64,000 nucleotides of DNA from Cycas panzhihuaensis (taxonomy: Eukaryota; Cycadophyta). Below are positions 34,741-46,083 of the stretch, in pieces; the first letter of the stretch is position 1, and the number at the start of each line of letters is the position of its first letter. The notes beneath the pieces were generated by a model. The model had not been told where the DNA came from. It was given only the letters and a program-made list of their open reading frames with translations, and made no database searches. The stretch spans positions 28,279,741 to 28,343,740 of the forward strand of contig CM041465.1 of the NCBI GenBank assembly GCA_023213395.1, read 5' to 3'. Made by a program: the position numbers and the translations under genes.

Positions 34741-35099
34741 TTTTAATAGTGATGGTAAAGAGGTAATATCAATGATGCTCTTACTCACTGGTCGATGGTT
34801 GATCACATGGATCAAAGGAGATAATAGGAGGGTCACATGATATTATAGTGATGACATGGATAGGTGCATCCTTTTGGTTAAGGGCCTTAAAAAGTAAGGT
34901 TTTTTAGTTAGGACAACTTTGTAAGACATCCATTATAGACATACCTATAGATAATGTGTGAAGTTCCTTGATAATTGAGAAGGACTTCTTCTTACCTATG
35001 GGTTGGGAAAGGGCTCTTCAAAAATTTTATTTTCCAAGATAAATAGGAATGGTTTTTAAAACAATAGGGATCTCTATGGGAGAAGGATTTACAGGTGGT

Positions 35100-37444
35100 T
35101 ATTAGGAAGAGAAAGCTTCTCCAACTTCCTTAGCTACTTAGACAAGAGTTATTAGGTACATATGGGTGGTCTCTAGCATGTGGATGACCTATTTGCCCTT
35201 AACATTAGGGTATGAAGGTAGGCTTTGAGTTGTAGAGCTCATAAGACTAGGAGGATCAACTGGGGATTTACCTTTAGATTGATCGGATGGTGGGTTAAGA
35301 GGGGTCCCATTTTTTGAGGTCGTGTCTACCCCTTACCTCATCAGTTTTGTGGTTATTGGGATGGTTATTTTAAAGCATCATGGCTTAAGAATAAGTCTTA
35401 ATGAATAGGTTGGTCAAGGATGGGTTTAGACTTAGATTAAGAGGGAGTGGCATGGGGTGGAGCTAGCTATAAATGCTAGGTATAATAATATGTATCATCA
35501 TGGGTACAATGACCATAGATAAAGCACCACCTCTTCTCAAAAGATTACTTCTTTTCTTATGAAGGCTTAGGGTCTTCTTTCATCAGTTTCATGGTTTGGG
35601 TAGCCTAATAGGGTGACCTATAATCATGAGAGGGAGCCAATGGCCCAGGGATGGATTATGCAAGTTATAACTTTAAGTCTTTAAGTGCTCTCTTAAAAGA
35701 GTGAATAACCATAGTGAAGGAATCTATTATTTTGTCAATGGTACTAACAAAGGGCTTAAAACATAGTTATTAGGCCATTTACTCATATGAGGTAGGTGGT
35801 GCCTTGTGATGTGGTGTGTTCTTATTTATCTTCTTTAGACCTACTTATATCTTAATAGATTTTAAGGCCAAACATTTAGTTATGGTTGAGTCACATATGG
35901 TTGCTCCCATCCCAAGGAGCTCGGCATGGACCTCAGGGCATATTGCATTAACAAATATATCTCTCTTTAAATCTTCAGGCAGTGTGGCCTTAAAGGAATA
36001 AATGAAACTATTATATGAAGTCTCTATTGAGTTTATTCGCACCTTGTTTAACATAGAGTAGGGCCTTAGCCCTGCTCTCAAAAGGCCTCACAATGTTAAA
36101 GTAGTTGACAAAGGTGTTAACTAATTATTAGAAATAAATAATGGAGTTGGTGGGGAGATGGTAAAACTATTTTAGTGCATCTCCCTAAAGTAACCTATGG
36201 AATAACTTTATTAGGATGTGGTTGTATGCCTACTAATCGATACACACCATGGAAAATGCCCTCACATGATCTATAGGGTCTTATAAGAAAGTTTTGTCAA
36301 ATTTGGGTACTTTTAATAGATGGGGTAGTAAGTTGCTTCATAAAGCCTCTAAAGAAAGAGGATTGGACCTATAGTCCACAAAGGGTCATGCCTCAGTTCG
36401 ACTAAAGGATTGAATAAGATGTAAGAGGGTTGGGAATAATATCCAAGTTAGGATAAATATGGAGGATAGGTAGGATATAGGATGTGCCTCTATGAATGTG
36501 GGGTATATAATATGGATTTGTATGGGGTGTGGCCCCTACTTGATAAGGAGTAGTCATGCTAGGATAAAAGTGAGAGGGGTATGGAAGTATTTGAGAGTAA
36601 CCCAAACCCCCATATGATGGAGTGTGATATAAGGGGTTAGCTTGAGCCATCACCCCTTGAGAAATGGCAGTTGAGAAAGGTGGCATAGAAGATGCTATGG
36701 GTGTACCATAATAGGAATGCAAAGGAGGAATTGATTGAGAGGTGTAAGAGGATGGGTGTGATAAAGGGTTTTACCCAAATGAACCTCTAATAGGAGGCAC
36801 AACCCCACAGGGGTCAAGAGGGTCTACCCCATAGGTGAGGAAGGGATAAGATCCCCTATGCCCTCATTGTTAAGTTATCTTCCCTAGTGGGATATCCAAC
36901 ATGGAGTCTATGTGGTGTAGATAGGGGTAAACAAATGGCCCTCTAATATATCATATGGTAAGGACAGGGAGGAATGGAAGGGTTAACTAGAGGGATTGAA
37001 GTCATGGTTAGTTGGGGGATCAAGGTTTACAAATGATGGGTATTTATTATCAATCTTCAGAGATGGCTTGAGAGGGGGATTAAGATGGTTTAGACCCATC
37101 TTAAGTAAGGTATCAATAGATGAAATAGTCATCATTCAACTTATGGAAAGTGGGACTATGGATTAGGTTGAAGTGAGAATGGGGATTGAGGTGGAGGATG
37201 TTGAGGTATTAACTAATAGGCAACATGCCCAAGCAAGAGTAGTTTCTCTTATAGTTATCTCAAAGTGGGCCCTTAGGGCCTCCACCATATCCCAAGAAGG
37301 AGTGTGAGTTTGATTAGAAAGAGGGATGTGTCCACCTTACTGATTGAGCTCAAAGGGAAAGGAGGAATGGATGGTTCAGGAACCTGAATAGGTTATTAAG
37401 GGGGAATGCCCCCAATTATATAGGCATGGGATCTAGCTAGGTTT
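35100..37444 (-). pseudogene. Gag of element B (broken, cut by element E)
   Basis: The capsid part at 35845-36081 reads FKATLPEDLKRDIFVNAICP and ITKCLALKSI, matching C (KATLPEELKRDLFVNALHP). The Pro/Tyr-rich N-terminal part at 36402-36722 contains YYGTPIASSMPPFST-like sequence. The region near 36770-36840 aligns with the C gag around 52560-52640. The N-terminal end is displaced by element E. Frame breaks are common. Confidence 0.7.
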
Positions 37445-37819
37445 TGGTAAAGGAAAATAAACAAGATGGAGATAGGGCAGAGCATAATCATATAGTCAAA
37501 ACATGTTGCATAAACATATAAATCTTTTGTATTCAATCTATGATAAGTGAGTACATAGCAAATCTCTAAATGTAGGTGATGTCTAAAGACACTAGGGTTG
37601 CATACCCCTCTAAATATATAAATTGGAGGAGGAGGAAAACTCCTCAACCCCTAGAATTCAAACAATAATAAAATATTACATAATTTGACTCAAATAAACT
37701 TTAACCTTAGTTTATACTTACCTTCACATGTGAGCACCCACATGTGTAAATTTGTGGGAGTGGGGTGTGTACTCCTGGGTGAAAGCTGGGAGTGGGGTGA
37801 TGATCATTAAACTCCAACA
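37445..37819 (-). repeat. 3' LTR of copia-like element E
   Basis: About 375 bases ending CTCCAACA at 37819, homologous to the F LTR at 2337-2719. The right edge is firm because a polypurine tract follows; the left edge (TGGTAAAGGAAAA) is set by length and alignment with F. Confidence 0.7.
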
Positions 37820-37835
37820 TTTTCTCCCTTAATGG
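37820..37835 (-). other. Polypurine tract of element E
   Basis: Minus-strand ATTAAGGGAGAAAA directly precedes the LTR start TGTTGGAG, like the AAGGGGGAGAT tract of copia element H. Confidence 0.7.
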
Positions 37836-37902
37836 TCATCATGAACAACTTTATCTTCTCTTTAAACTTATGAAATTTGAACTTGAAAAAGACTTTAAAA
37901 AT

Positions 37903-38239
37903 CTATCTTTTAGCTTGATCACTATTAACTTGCTTCATCCTTTTAGAAATATGTGTCTCTTTAATATTGAGTGGTGCAAAAAATCTCCAAGTAAATGTAG
38001 CTTGATTGAAATGTGGAGGTATGGCTGCAACTCTAACTTTATCAATTGGAACTTTAACTTTAACTTCTGAAATCTTTGTGTTGTGACTGACTACCAAATC
38101 ATCAGATTTCTCCTCTATCATATCATAAGATTTCTTCCTCTCAAATGGAGGATCAACTTCTTGTGCAACTAGATGATCATGCATTTGACTTGAATTTTCT
38201 TCCTTAGTCTTATCATCACAATCCACTTGCTCTAGTACC
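37903..38239 (-). pseudogene. Unrecognised 3'-terminal ORF of element E
   Basis: An open minus frame of about 111 codons belonging to E (the frame continues by chance into D). The product is rich in Lys, Glu, Asp and Val (FERKKSYDMIEEKSDD, SEVKVKVPIDKVRV) and ends with KETHISKRMKQVNSDQAKR. It is not the usual copia RNase H end (no VADIFTKPL-type motif). Its place directly before the polypurine tract suggests the last coding part of E. I do not recognise the family. The rest of E lies beyond D, outside the window. Confidence 0.4.
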
Positions 38240-41022
38240 TGTTTCCTGACTATCAGGAATGGATATGGACAAGTCGACTCACGTAAACACAAGTATGCTT
38301 CTCCTTTTTCACTTTTACTATTTCTTTGGAAAGGTTGACAGAAGTATTGCCTCATTGCATGACTGATTACTTCATTTGTATGATCGCCTTACATCCATTA
38401 CTTAATCATGTTGCTTGCCATATTGTAAGCCTATGATGACCTGTGGGACCTACCTTTTCATAAGGTAGGCATCCCCATGGCACTCTACGACCCTCCGCAC
38501 TCTCTCCACATCACCTTAGTGCTTGCTCAATTGGTATGATTCGCTCATACCCTAACTTTGTGTCCTTATCACAACATTTCTAGGAACTTTAGCCCTTGAT
38601 GCTTCGTTTGGTTTAGTTCGTACGCCTTCTAAACTGTCCCTAGCCACTTGGATAGGAGGACCAACCCCTCCTAGGCTTGGCATAGCTCTTTTTTTGGCCT
38701 CCCAAAACCTTGATCACTACCATTTTGGCTTTCTGGTCTCGCACCACTGTAAACTAAGCGGTACCATGAGGTTTACCATGGTGCAACTATTGCAACTTAT
38801 TTTTTATATCTACCATGGTAATTCTCACCTTTTTCACAGAATTGCCACATGGCCAAGTGCCCAACTCAGCCCTATTCATGCCCTAAACACTCGATTAGGG
38901 TTGAGATGAGTATAAATCCAAAAGAGATCATCATTTCACATCTCTTGGCTCTCCAACTTCACATTCTATTACTATGTTTTTGCTCCTTTCCTCATCTCTT
39001 CCACATGTGTGTTTACAACTTTGCGTTTCCTGCTACTCTAGCTCAGGACCTACCTGCAACAACTCTATTCCATGGTGGGAGATCCTCCTTCAAGCACTTT
39101 CAAGCAAGTTTTTCATGGCTCTCCTCCAACTATGCCTCAACAAGTGTCTTCCACAATCTTTCTTAGGGAAACACCCTATAAACCCTATAGGACCTGCTCA
39201 TTCTTGTTGGTTGCAGGGGTAAATCCACCCTAAACTCAGCCCAATAGGTACTTATTATCTTGTTTTCATGATTTCATATGTATTTATTCTATTAGAACTC
39301 ATTTAAAAGTGTATTTTCCTGCTCTTTTCCCTTTTGGCTATAGTAAGCACCATCTTTCCTTGTGTTTAGCCTTGTACTCTCTAGTTTCCACCCCATTTCT
39401 TTGCTAGTTTTCTTCAAGAAAGCAGTAAGAGAAGGCTTATAAAGACTAGGAAAAGGGAGTAAGGTAGGATCCATCCCACTTAGACCTACTCCCCAAGGGT
39501 AAACCCCTTCCAGTCTTTCTTCTCCTGCTTCCATGATTTCCTTGGGTTAATTAGGAGAAGGTGGAATCTTAGCTTGCGCTGGATATCAGCGTACGCAACC
39601 CTTACTGTGTTGATTCTAGGCCTACACACCCCTCTTTTTGGCCTTCTTCATGCCCATAATTTTGCTTGATATCCCTTAGGGTCTTTAGTGAGACTTGTGC
39701 AATGGATCACTGTCTATAATGACTCTATTACCTTGGCATCTCTCCAACATCTTGCCCCATACACTCTTGTACTTATTAGCTATCCATAAACTATCACATA
39801 ACCCTACCTTGTTGTACCTAAAGGCTGCATGGAGAACTTTAGTAGAGGGTTTTACCATCCTAAGGCTACCCTTCCCCTTTCTTGCTTGGTGTGTGTGGTT
39901 TTACTTTGAGGAAAGTAGAGTTGTTTGTAGCAGTAGTTATTTTAATTTGAAATATAACATTGAGAATTCGCATTACATATATTCACATACATATAGCCTT
40001 CTTGCAGCCCCTTCTTAGAAGGGAGAGACTTTTATGTGTGTTGGTTTAAAGAAATATCTGCGAAGGAGAAGGACAGCCGGTTCCAGGTAAGCCATTACCC
40101 TCCTTTTCTCTTTCACTTTGTTTGATTTCCTTATTTTTCCGTTCCATTTATCTCTTATAAGGGGAAGGTAAGGAAGCCCCTGTCTTCTACATCAACCTTG
40201 ATCACAAACCAACCGATTGGCAAGAGGGCATACATTATGCATAAGTGAGGTCCTGCATTAACCGCTATGCTTTCTAGGTATGCTTGGTCCCTTTTCTTCG
40301 TCCACCCCCTTTTCTTTTTTGTTATTATCCAAAATCTATTATATTGGTTTAACAGATCACATAAAAGCGAAAAGGGAAATCAATTAGTTACTTGCATCTT
40401 TTGCATAAGAGCGTTGTATGCTTGCTCTTTATAGGAAAATACATAGTAAGAAATACATTCCTCCCCCTTTCTCCTATCTATCTTGAAAATACCCATAGAT
40501 GCATCTCATCTAGCTTGCTTGCTTACATACGAGACACTTGTACCTCCCTTTTTTCTCTTGTCCTTTGTGTATTGAGCAAGAGAGAGAGAAAAGGAGAGAG
40601 TTCCTTTTTTAATCCATTTCTTTACTCCTTCCCTTAGTTGTATTTGTCTAGACCAAGTAAACTATGGAAGCCTAACCCACATTCATCTTGGGCCCTTCGC
40701 CTATACCCTTTCACCTTTGTTTTCCTTTGTCATAGGAAACTCCATTGAGGATTCCTCTTCTTCCCTTCGAGCAATCCAATGGTGGGAGGACCTTCCTCTT
40801 GAGACCATCTAGGCTACCCCTACATGTGTCTCTCTCTCATATCTAAAAGCTACTCCAAGGTAGTTGGGTACCATTCGCGGGTCCTGAACTCATACTCTGG
40901 TACACGGATACCCTACGTGGTGCTACCTTTTGCTTATAGGTTCTCACCCACACCCTCAACATCAGTTGTTGATCACCTTCATTCCTATCGAGTATAGTGA
41001 CCATCCTGTAGATGCGGATCTA
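38240..41022 (+). repeat. 5' LTR of element D
   Basis: 2783 bases starting TGTTTCCTGAC, aligned with the C LTR start TGTTTCCCAGC including the next GGAATGGATA block, and ending GATGCGGATCTA (CA changed to TA) before the primer site. It contains a remnant GCGGTACC box near 38759. Open frames in it (38694-40637) have no family match. Confidence 0.8.
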
Positions 41023-41042
41023 CTAGTGACCATACTCGGGAC
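41023..41042 (+). other. Primer binding site of element D
   Basis: CTAGTGACCATACTCGGGAC directly follows the LTR; it aligns with the sites of A and C. The leader 41043-41186 shares the AGTAAGGGAGCTAGTTTC and GGCAGCCCCCAACGC blocks with C. Confidence 0.75.
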
Positions 41043-41186
41043 CTACTAGTAAGGGAGCTAGTTTCTATCCCTTCTTATTGGTGCTACTAACTTTTAGTAG
41101 TTTTTCCCTCTATTCTCTTTCGTTAGGCAGCCCCCAACGCATACTTTGCATTCTTTTTCCTCTTCTAACTCATTAGCAAGTTTTGT

Positions 41187-41978
41187 ATGTGACGTTTCTC
41201 ACATTGCCTATATGGTTTGCCTCCATTGTTAGAAGATCCTACATACCACTCCCTTCCATCATCGTATTCTGATTCGACAATGGAGGGATACTCTTCAAAT
41301 TGAGCATATTATGCCTTTGTTTCAGGAGCTCATGAGTTTTCCACATCTTTTCCAGGGTCCACCCAATAGTGTGATGACCCTATCTACTATCCAGGTGATC
41401 AACATCACCCACTTGATGTCCGTCCCTCTACTCATAGAGTAGAGGGCCGATCTCCTCTTGAGGTACATCACCCAAGTGGCGATTCTTATGAGGAGTGCCC
41501 TGAGGGGTCCACTTCGTTTGAGGTCCCGTCTACCTCCTACGATCAGGTGGATACTCTTCCTACCGATGTTGTCGAAGCTCTTAACAAGTGCTTTCATGCT
41601 GCTTGTCTTCAAACACGTCCTAGGTGGTTTGAAGATGCCTTGCATGGTGGGGCACCTTTCTCATTCATGCCTGTCCCACCATCTTCATCCACATCTACAC
41701 CTCCCACAATAAGCAACCCCTTTATGCCTATACATCTGTCCTATTTGATCTTTATATCTACCCTAGGGACATCCATTTCACCTTTTATTCCTCATCATGG
41801 TCCCAACTCTTCGGGGTCCTCTCATTGTATGTCTTTCTCCCAGCTTAGGGTTAGCATACCTTTTCCTAATCAAGCCAACATGCCACCTCCTAACGTGGCA
41901 CATGCATTTCCTAGTAGGTCTAGAGGTCCTACTAACGCCTCTACTAGTAGTCATCTGGGATCCATCTCTATATGCACC
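41187..41978 (+). pseudogene. Gag N-terminal part of element D (cut by C)
   Basis: Start ATG 41187 aligns with the C gag start; codon 2 is TGA (CGA in C). The same frame runs through two more stops and is open from about 41380. It encodes HHPLDVRPSTHRVEG, DVVEALNKCFHAACLQTRP and a Pro/Ser-rich stretch with SQLRVSIPFPNQANMPPPN, matching C gag at 52800-53180. The frame reaches 41978, where C inserted; it continues in phase at 63773. The product would be the N-terminal region of the capsid precursor. Confidence 0.85.
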
Positions 41979-44570
41979 TGGACACACGTCTATAGGATAG
42001 CTACCTAACTAATAGGTGTGGTGAGAGTGGGTGGTGAAATAACTAAAGGTGAGGCCTATGAGGAAAGTAATTACCACGCAGAGCGCCTGCTTGGGAGCCT
42101 TGAGTTCGGGATCTGCAATGGAGTATGGCTACTATCGAGTGATCCTCCACCACTTCGAACAAAGGGTGAAGATGCACAGGATAAACCTGGGTTGACCTAG
42201 GGGCAGGACCCTCCCACCCTTAGGTGGCCGGAAGGGGAAGGAGAAGATCCAAGGAAAATAAGTCAAGGGTGTGCCTAAGCAAGCTAACTGGGTACACAAA
42301 CAATGCGGGAGGTAAGAAACTTGTGTGGCTAAGGGGAGAAGAGGAAAGGTAGAGGAGGAGGGTTCCTATAACCTCTCCTATAGATGGCAAAGATGCGTGT
42401 AATAAAACAAATAAAACATAACCAAATACAAGATCGAATTTCCCTTTTTATTTTCTGATGTGTTAATTACTAAGGGAGAAACAAAAAAAGGAGAAAAAGA
42501 GTGGTGGCGATGTAGAGTAAGATGTGCACCTGGACCAAGGGCGTGCGTGACAAAGGCCTTCCGGAAGGGCACCAAGCTACTCCACACGGCACGCTGGAAG
42601 TGGGATGTTGCGGCAGATTGAAAAGGGGTTTCCTTACCTTCCCCAAAAAAACAAATGCGATGCCAAAGAAAGGAAGGAAGCAAAAGCTAATAAACAAAGA
42701 AATACGAAAGTACAATGTATACAAAGGTACTTACCGGCAACGGGGCTAACGGATGATATCCTCCACGCTCCCCAAGTGCCTGTAAGCAATGGCAAACTCT
42801 CCCTTCCCAGAAGAAGGATACTAACGTGCAATACAAGATTCTAATAATATATGTCTAAATAGTACAAATATGAATCTAAATACACATGTGTTAGTATCAA
42901 TCCAACGATGAAAGTACACAAAAGAGAGTAACCAAAGCAAGGGTAAATGATCGGTAAGCCTCGGAGTGGCCCACCTCCCGTAAATGATGCCCTAACCTCC
43001 CCCCAAGAGCCACAAGGCATCGAGGGCAAGGCCAAGAGTAAGAGCTGGAAAATGACAACAACGAGGCAGAGAGGGGCCAAGGAGAACCTACGGTGAACCG
43101 GGATGCTATGAGGAGCAAGCCGGGCAGCCGGGAAGAAATTTAGGCAAAGACTAGCGGTTGGGACTTATGTAAGTTGCCCAAACCTGAATAAAGGCCCTCA
43201 AATCAGCACTGCAACTTGTGACAGTGCTAGTTTTAGCAGCCAAAAGAGGGCCTACGAACCCTTGTTTGCATGCCAAGGGCAGCACGGGGCGAGAGGGAGG
43301 CTTTGGAGGGCTTAGAGCCGCTTAGGGAGCGCGGAAGGTGGTACGGAATCCACCCAGCTCCTTCCCAAAGCCTATGCCAACCCTCGACACCGCTGCCTTG
43401 AACAAAGAAACGCAGTAAGAGGCACAAAGGCAGTGGCAAAACAACCCACTAAAAGGAAAAGGACCAAACTCACAAGGACAAGCAAGGAGCAGGCAAGATG
43501 GAGCATTAATATAACAAAGAAAATAATGTAAATCAAGAGATACCTGAGTGCAGGAGGCAAGAGACTTACCTCAGCTAAGGAGCAGCGAAGAGGGGCTGAG
43601 AAATCAGCCCAGATCTGAGGCACATCAGGTTTGAGACCCTGCTAAGGAGGTGGGAAGGGAAACACCTGCACTTGGAGCACTTGTGGATTGCCTGGGCAAC
43701 GATCTACTGGAACCACTCCAAGGGGCCCTCTCCAAGGTGCATGAGGGCCTGGGAGAATGTCCTAGCCACACCAAAGGAGAGCAGGGCATTGTAGGAGGGA
43801 CGCAAGTCCAGTGATAACAGCAGAACATCAGGGAAGAGCAGAGCAGAATGTTGTTTCCTTGAAGAGCAATCCAAAAGTGAGCAAAAGAACCCTAAAAAAT
43901 GAGTAAAAAATGGCTTAAGTATTCAAACCAAACCCTAAAGCAAGCGATTAGGGCACGACTATGAGAGAATTAAGTTGCGAGCCACGTGGCAGTTTCACAA
44001 TAAATACGAAATTGCCACAGCGGATGTTAAAAATAAATTATGACAGTCGTACCACCGCAAACTCCGCGGTACCACGAATATTCTGACGGTACCGCGGAAA
44101 TTTCGGCGGTACAAACCTAGAGGCAAAAATAGGCCCAGCCAGCTAGCTTGGGCTGGGGGCAGATGACAAGAAGAGCCAATGGGGGGTTGAGACACCTACC
44201 CGGGGGCAAACAAGCCAGAAAACGGGTCCAACGGAGCAAAAGTAGGGCTCGAATAGAGTGGCAAGTCGACCAAAAGATGATGGGTCATCACACGGGCGGA
44301 GGTGGTGCAAACCAAGTGGATCCAGAAGCGAGGAGGGCAGATGTGGGAAGTGAAATGGCCACCAGGGTGCCACACTCGCTGGGAGTGTGCCCCTGCTATA
44401 GTTGTCATTGGCCAGAATAAGTGTGGACAATGACAAAGTTGCCCATGAAGCCACATACATGCAGACATGCAAGCAAACACTCATCAAATGAAAGCGATGA
44501 CAATGCGAGAAACATACCTGCACTTACCTGAGTCGGTGATTCTATATCCATTCCTGGAAGCTGGGAAACA
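41979..44570 (-). repeat. 3' LTR of element C
   Basis: 2592 bases from TGGACACACG to GGGAAACA, highly similar to 61205-63767. It keeps a cluster of GTACCGC-type boxes at 44045-44120 that is largely replaced in the 5' LTR. Many open frames on both strands (42018-44523) are non-homologous and treated as chance. Confidence 0.92.
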
Positions 44571-44590
44571 CTACCCCCTTGGCAGCAGAG
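44571..44590 (-). other. Polypurine tract of element C
   Basis: Minus-strand GCCAAGGGGGTAG abuts the LTR start TGTTTCCCAGC; identical core to element A. Confidence 0.85.
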
Positions 44591-44980
44591 CCTCGCCGCT
44601 CGGAAGCCTGGTGCGATGGCAAATGCTGGCAACACAACTGTCAATAGCACATGTGTATATAGATATATTAATCAAGATCATAACAGTAGGCAAGGGTGCT
44701 GGCGAGTGTCGTGGCAGAACGCGTGGATACGAAAACGGTGGTGGAGACAACATAGGAGCTGCCTATGAGCCACCTGGGAATCGACTGGAAGAATGAGATA
44801 GGTGAGGGGGCTGCCCCCACCAAAAAGATGCAGAAGGGCATGCATAATCAAGTGAAAGAGCAAGCAAAGAGTATGTACCACAGTTTTACCTCATTAGTAA
44901 CCAGGTTTCAGAGGTGCAAACGGATCGCAAAGCAAAGTGAGATAACCTGGGGCTTGGGCGACAGGAGGGCCGGACAAGCC

Positions 44981-45446
44981 TCAGGGACGGTCAGCAAGGA
45001 GAGGAAGGCAGCGCTCAAGGATGAGGTGAACGAGACTATCTGCCTCAGTGTTGAGGGCCCAAGGGATATGTTGGATATTGACAGAAGAGAAGTGGGCCAG
45101 GAGAGATCTTGCAGCAGAAGCAAGAGTCCTCAAGTGAGGGCATCGCACCTGGTAAACCTGGGTGAGATGAGACACCACAACTTAAGAGTCGCAAAGCAAA
45201 ATAATGGATCTGTGATGGAAACAGAAGGCATCGATGGGGCTTCATACTTGTTGTATATTCAACTTCGTTGTTGGTAGCCTCTGGGAGGAAGATCCCAGAG
45301 CGGAGGAGATCATGTCTAGAAGGGCTGCGGAGAATCCATGCAGTGGCAGAAGGTCCAGGATTACCGCAGCTTCCGCCGTCGGTAAAGATGGAGACGCACA
45401 TAGGTGACACAAAATCCAAGCAATCAATGGGTGATGAGAGCAACAC
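44981..45446 (-). pseudogene. RNase H-like domain at the 3' end of element C
   Basis: Minus-strand frame starting MLLSSPIDCLD, then VSIFTDGGSCGNPGPSATA (first catalytic D in TDG), LPEATNNEVEY (catalytic E), and after a frameshift HIPWALNTEADSLVHLIL with the final ADS aspartate. Signature and length (about 135 residues) fit an RNase HI fold domain. It is the best-preserved copy of the family's second RNase H and lies about 400 bases from the 3' LTR, separated from pol by the antisense PMD gene. One frameshift near 45140 breaks it. It could act in replication as the extra RNase H of Tat elements does, but its expression route here is unclear. Confidence 0.8.
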
Positions 45447-45916
45447 TCAAAAAGCAAGCAAAAGGTGGCCGTGAAGGGTAGGAGGACCTAGCAATGAGGT
45501 TACCCAGGGTGAGAGCAAGCAATCCGATCACCGACAGAGAGTGGTCAGAAGGAAAAGCCTCCTGGGGTGCCAAAGGTCGCTTTAGGAAGCGAAACATGCC
45601 CCCAAGTGGGGGGCATTCCCTTTGGGGACCCTAAGAGTGAGAAAGGGCCACGGAAATGAGTCTAGGGTGACGAAACGAGCCAAACGAGTATAAACTCGGG
45701 CAGGCATGAGAGTAGCGCGTAAAACGATGCAGAAGGACCCTGGTAAAAGTGCGATAATGAGGCACCATAAATGCCCTTACAAGGGAGGGCAGAAAGGGCC
45801 TCAGTATGGCACAATTGACGACAAGGCCAGAAGGCAAAGGTGATCAGGACAACGAGACGGTCCCAACGACTGTCGCGAGAGCAAAAACAGAGGAAGTGCC
45901 TGTTGGGGCCCCCACC

Positions 45917-45924
45917 TATATAAG
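45917..45924 (+). promoter_or_regulatory. TATA box of the antisense PMD gene in element C
   Basis: TATATAAG, preceded by GGGGCCCCCACC, lies about 167 bases before the predicted PMD start codon. The block aligns with ATATAAAAAG at 5261 in element A. A transcription start near 45945-45950 would be expected. Confidence 0.6.
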
Positions 45925-46083
45925 GAAATCAACGGGAAAATGGATTCATTTTCACCGGCTCTCGTACGAAACCAGAGCCATTCCCTTACGCAGCGGAGCG
46001 CCGCCCAACTTCGGAGGCATGTAGAGGGAGATCAGATCGTCAGATCGGAGGGCAGAGAGAGCCAGTGCGACCGATAGGATGGC

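Larger units (their letters stand above)
26697..37444 (-). mobile_element. Ty3/gypsy Tat/Ogre-like element B (non-autonomous; right part outside window)
   Basis: Second member of the A family on the minus strand: 3' LTR 26697-29003, polypurine tract, decayed second RNase H-like domain, a long 3' untranslated part full of tandem repeats, the protease-RT linker, protease and gag. RT, RNase H, integrase and the PMD gene are absent: coding jumps from the linker at 34073 to repeat DNA. Its gag is cut by element E at 37445, so the gag start and 5' LTR lie beyond the window. AT-rich and heavily mutated. Confidence 0.75.
38240..41978 (+). mobile_element. Ty3/gypsy Tat/Ogre-like element D, left part (plus strand)
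   Basis: Fourth family member, in the opposite orientation to A, B and C. It has a 5' LTR, primer site, leader and the first part of gag, then is cut by element C; gag resumes at 63773 and runs off the window. It is inserted in element E at 38240. Confidence 0.85.

Noticed and set aside
38694-40637. Several plus-strand frames in the D LTR
   Set aside because: They lie within an LTR and have no homologue in the C LTR frames.
41322-41645. Minus-strand frame in the D gag region
   Set aside because: It is the shadow of D gag, whose plus-strand product matches C gag.
42018-44523. Many open frames of 60-130 codons on both strands of the C 3' LTR
   Set aside because: They overlap each other, lack known domains and fall within an LTR that recurs at 61205-63767 with frames not fully kept; best explained by GC-rich chance frames.
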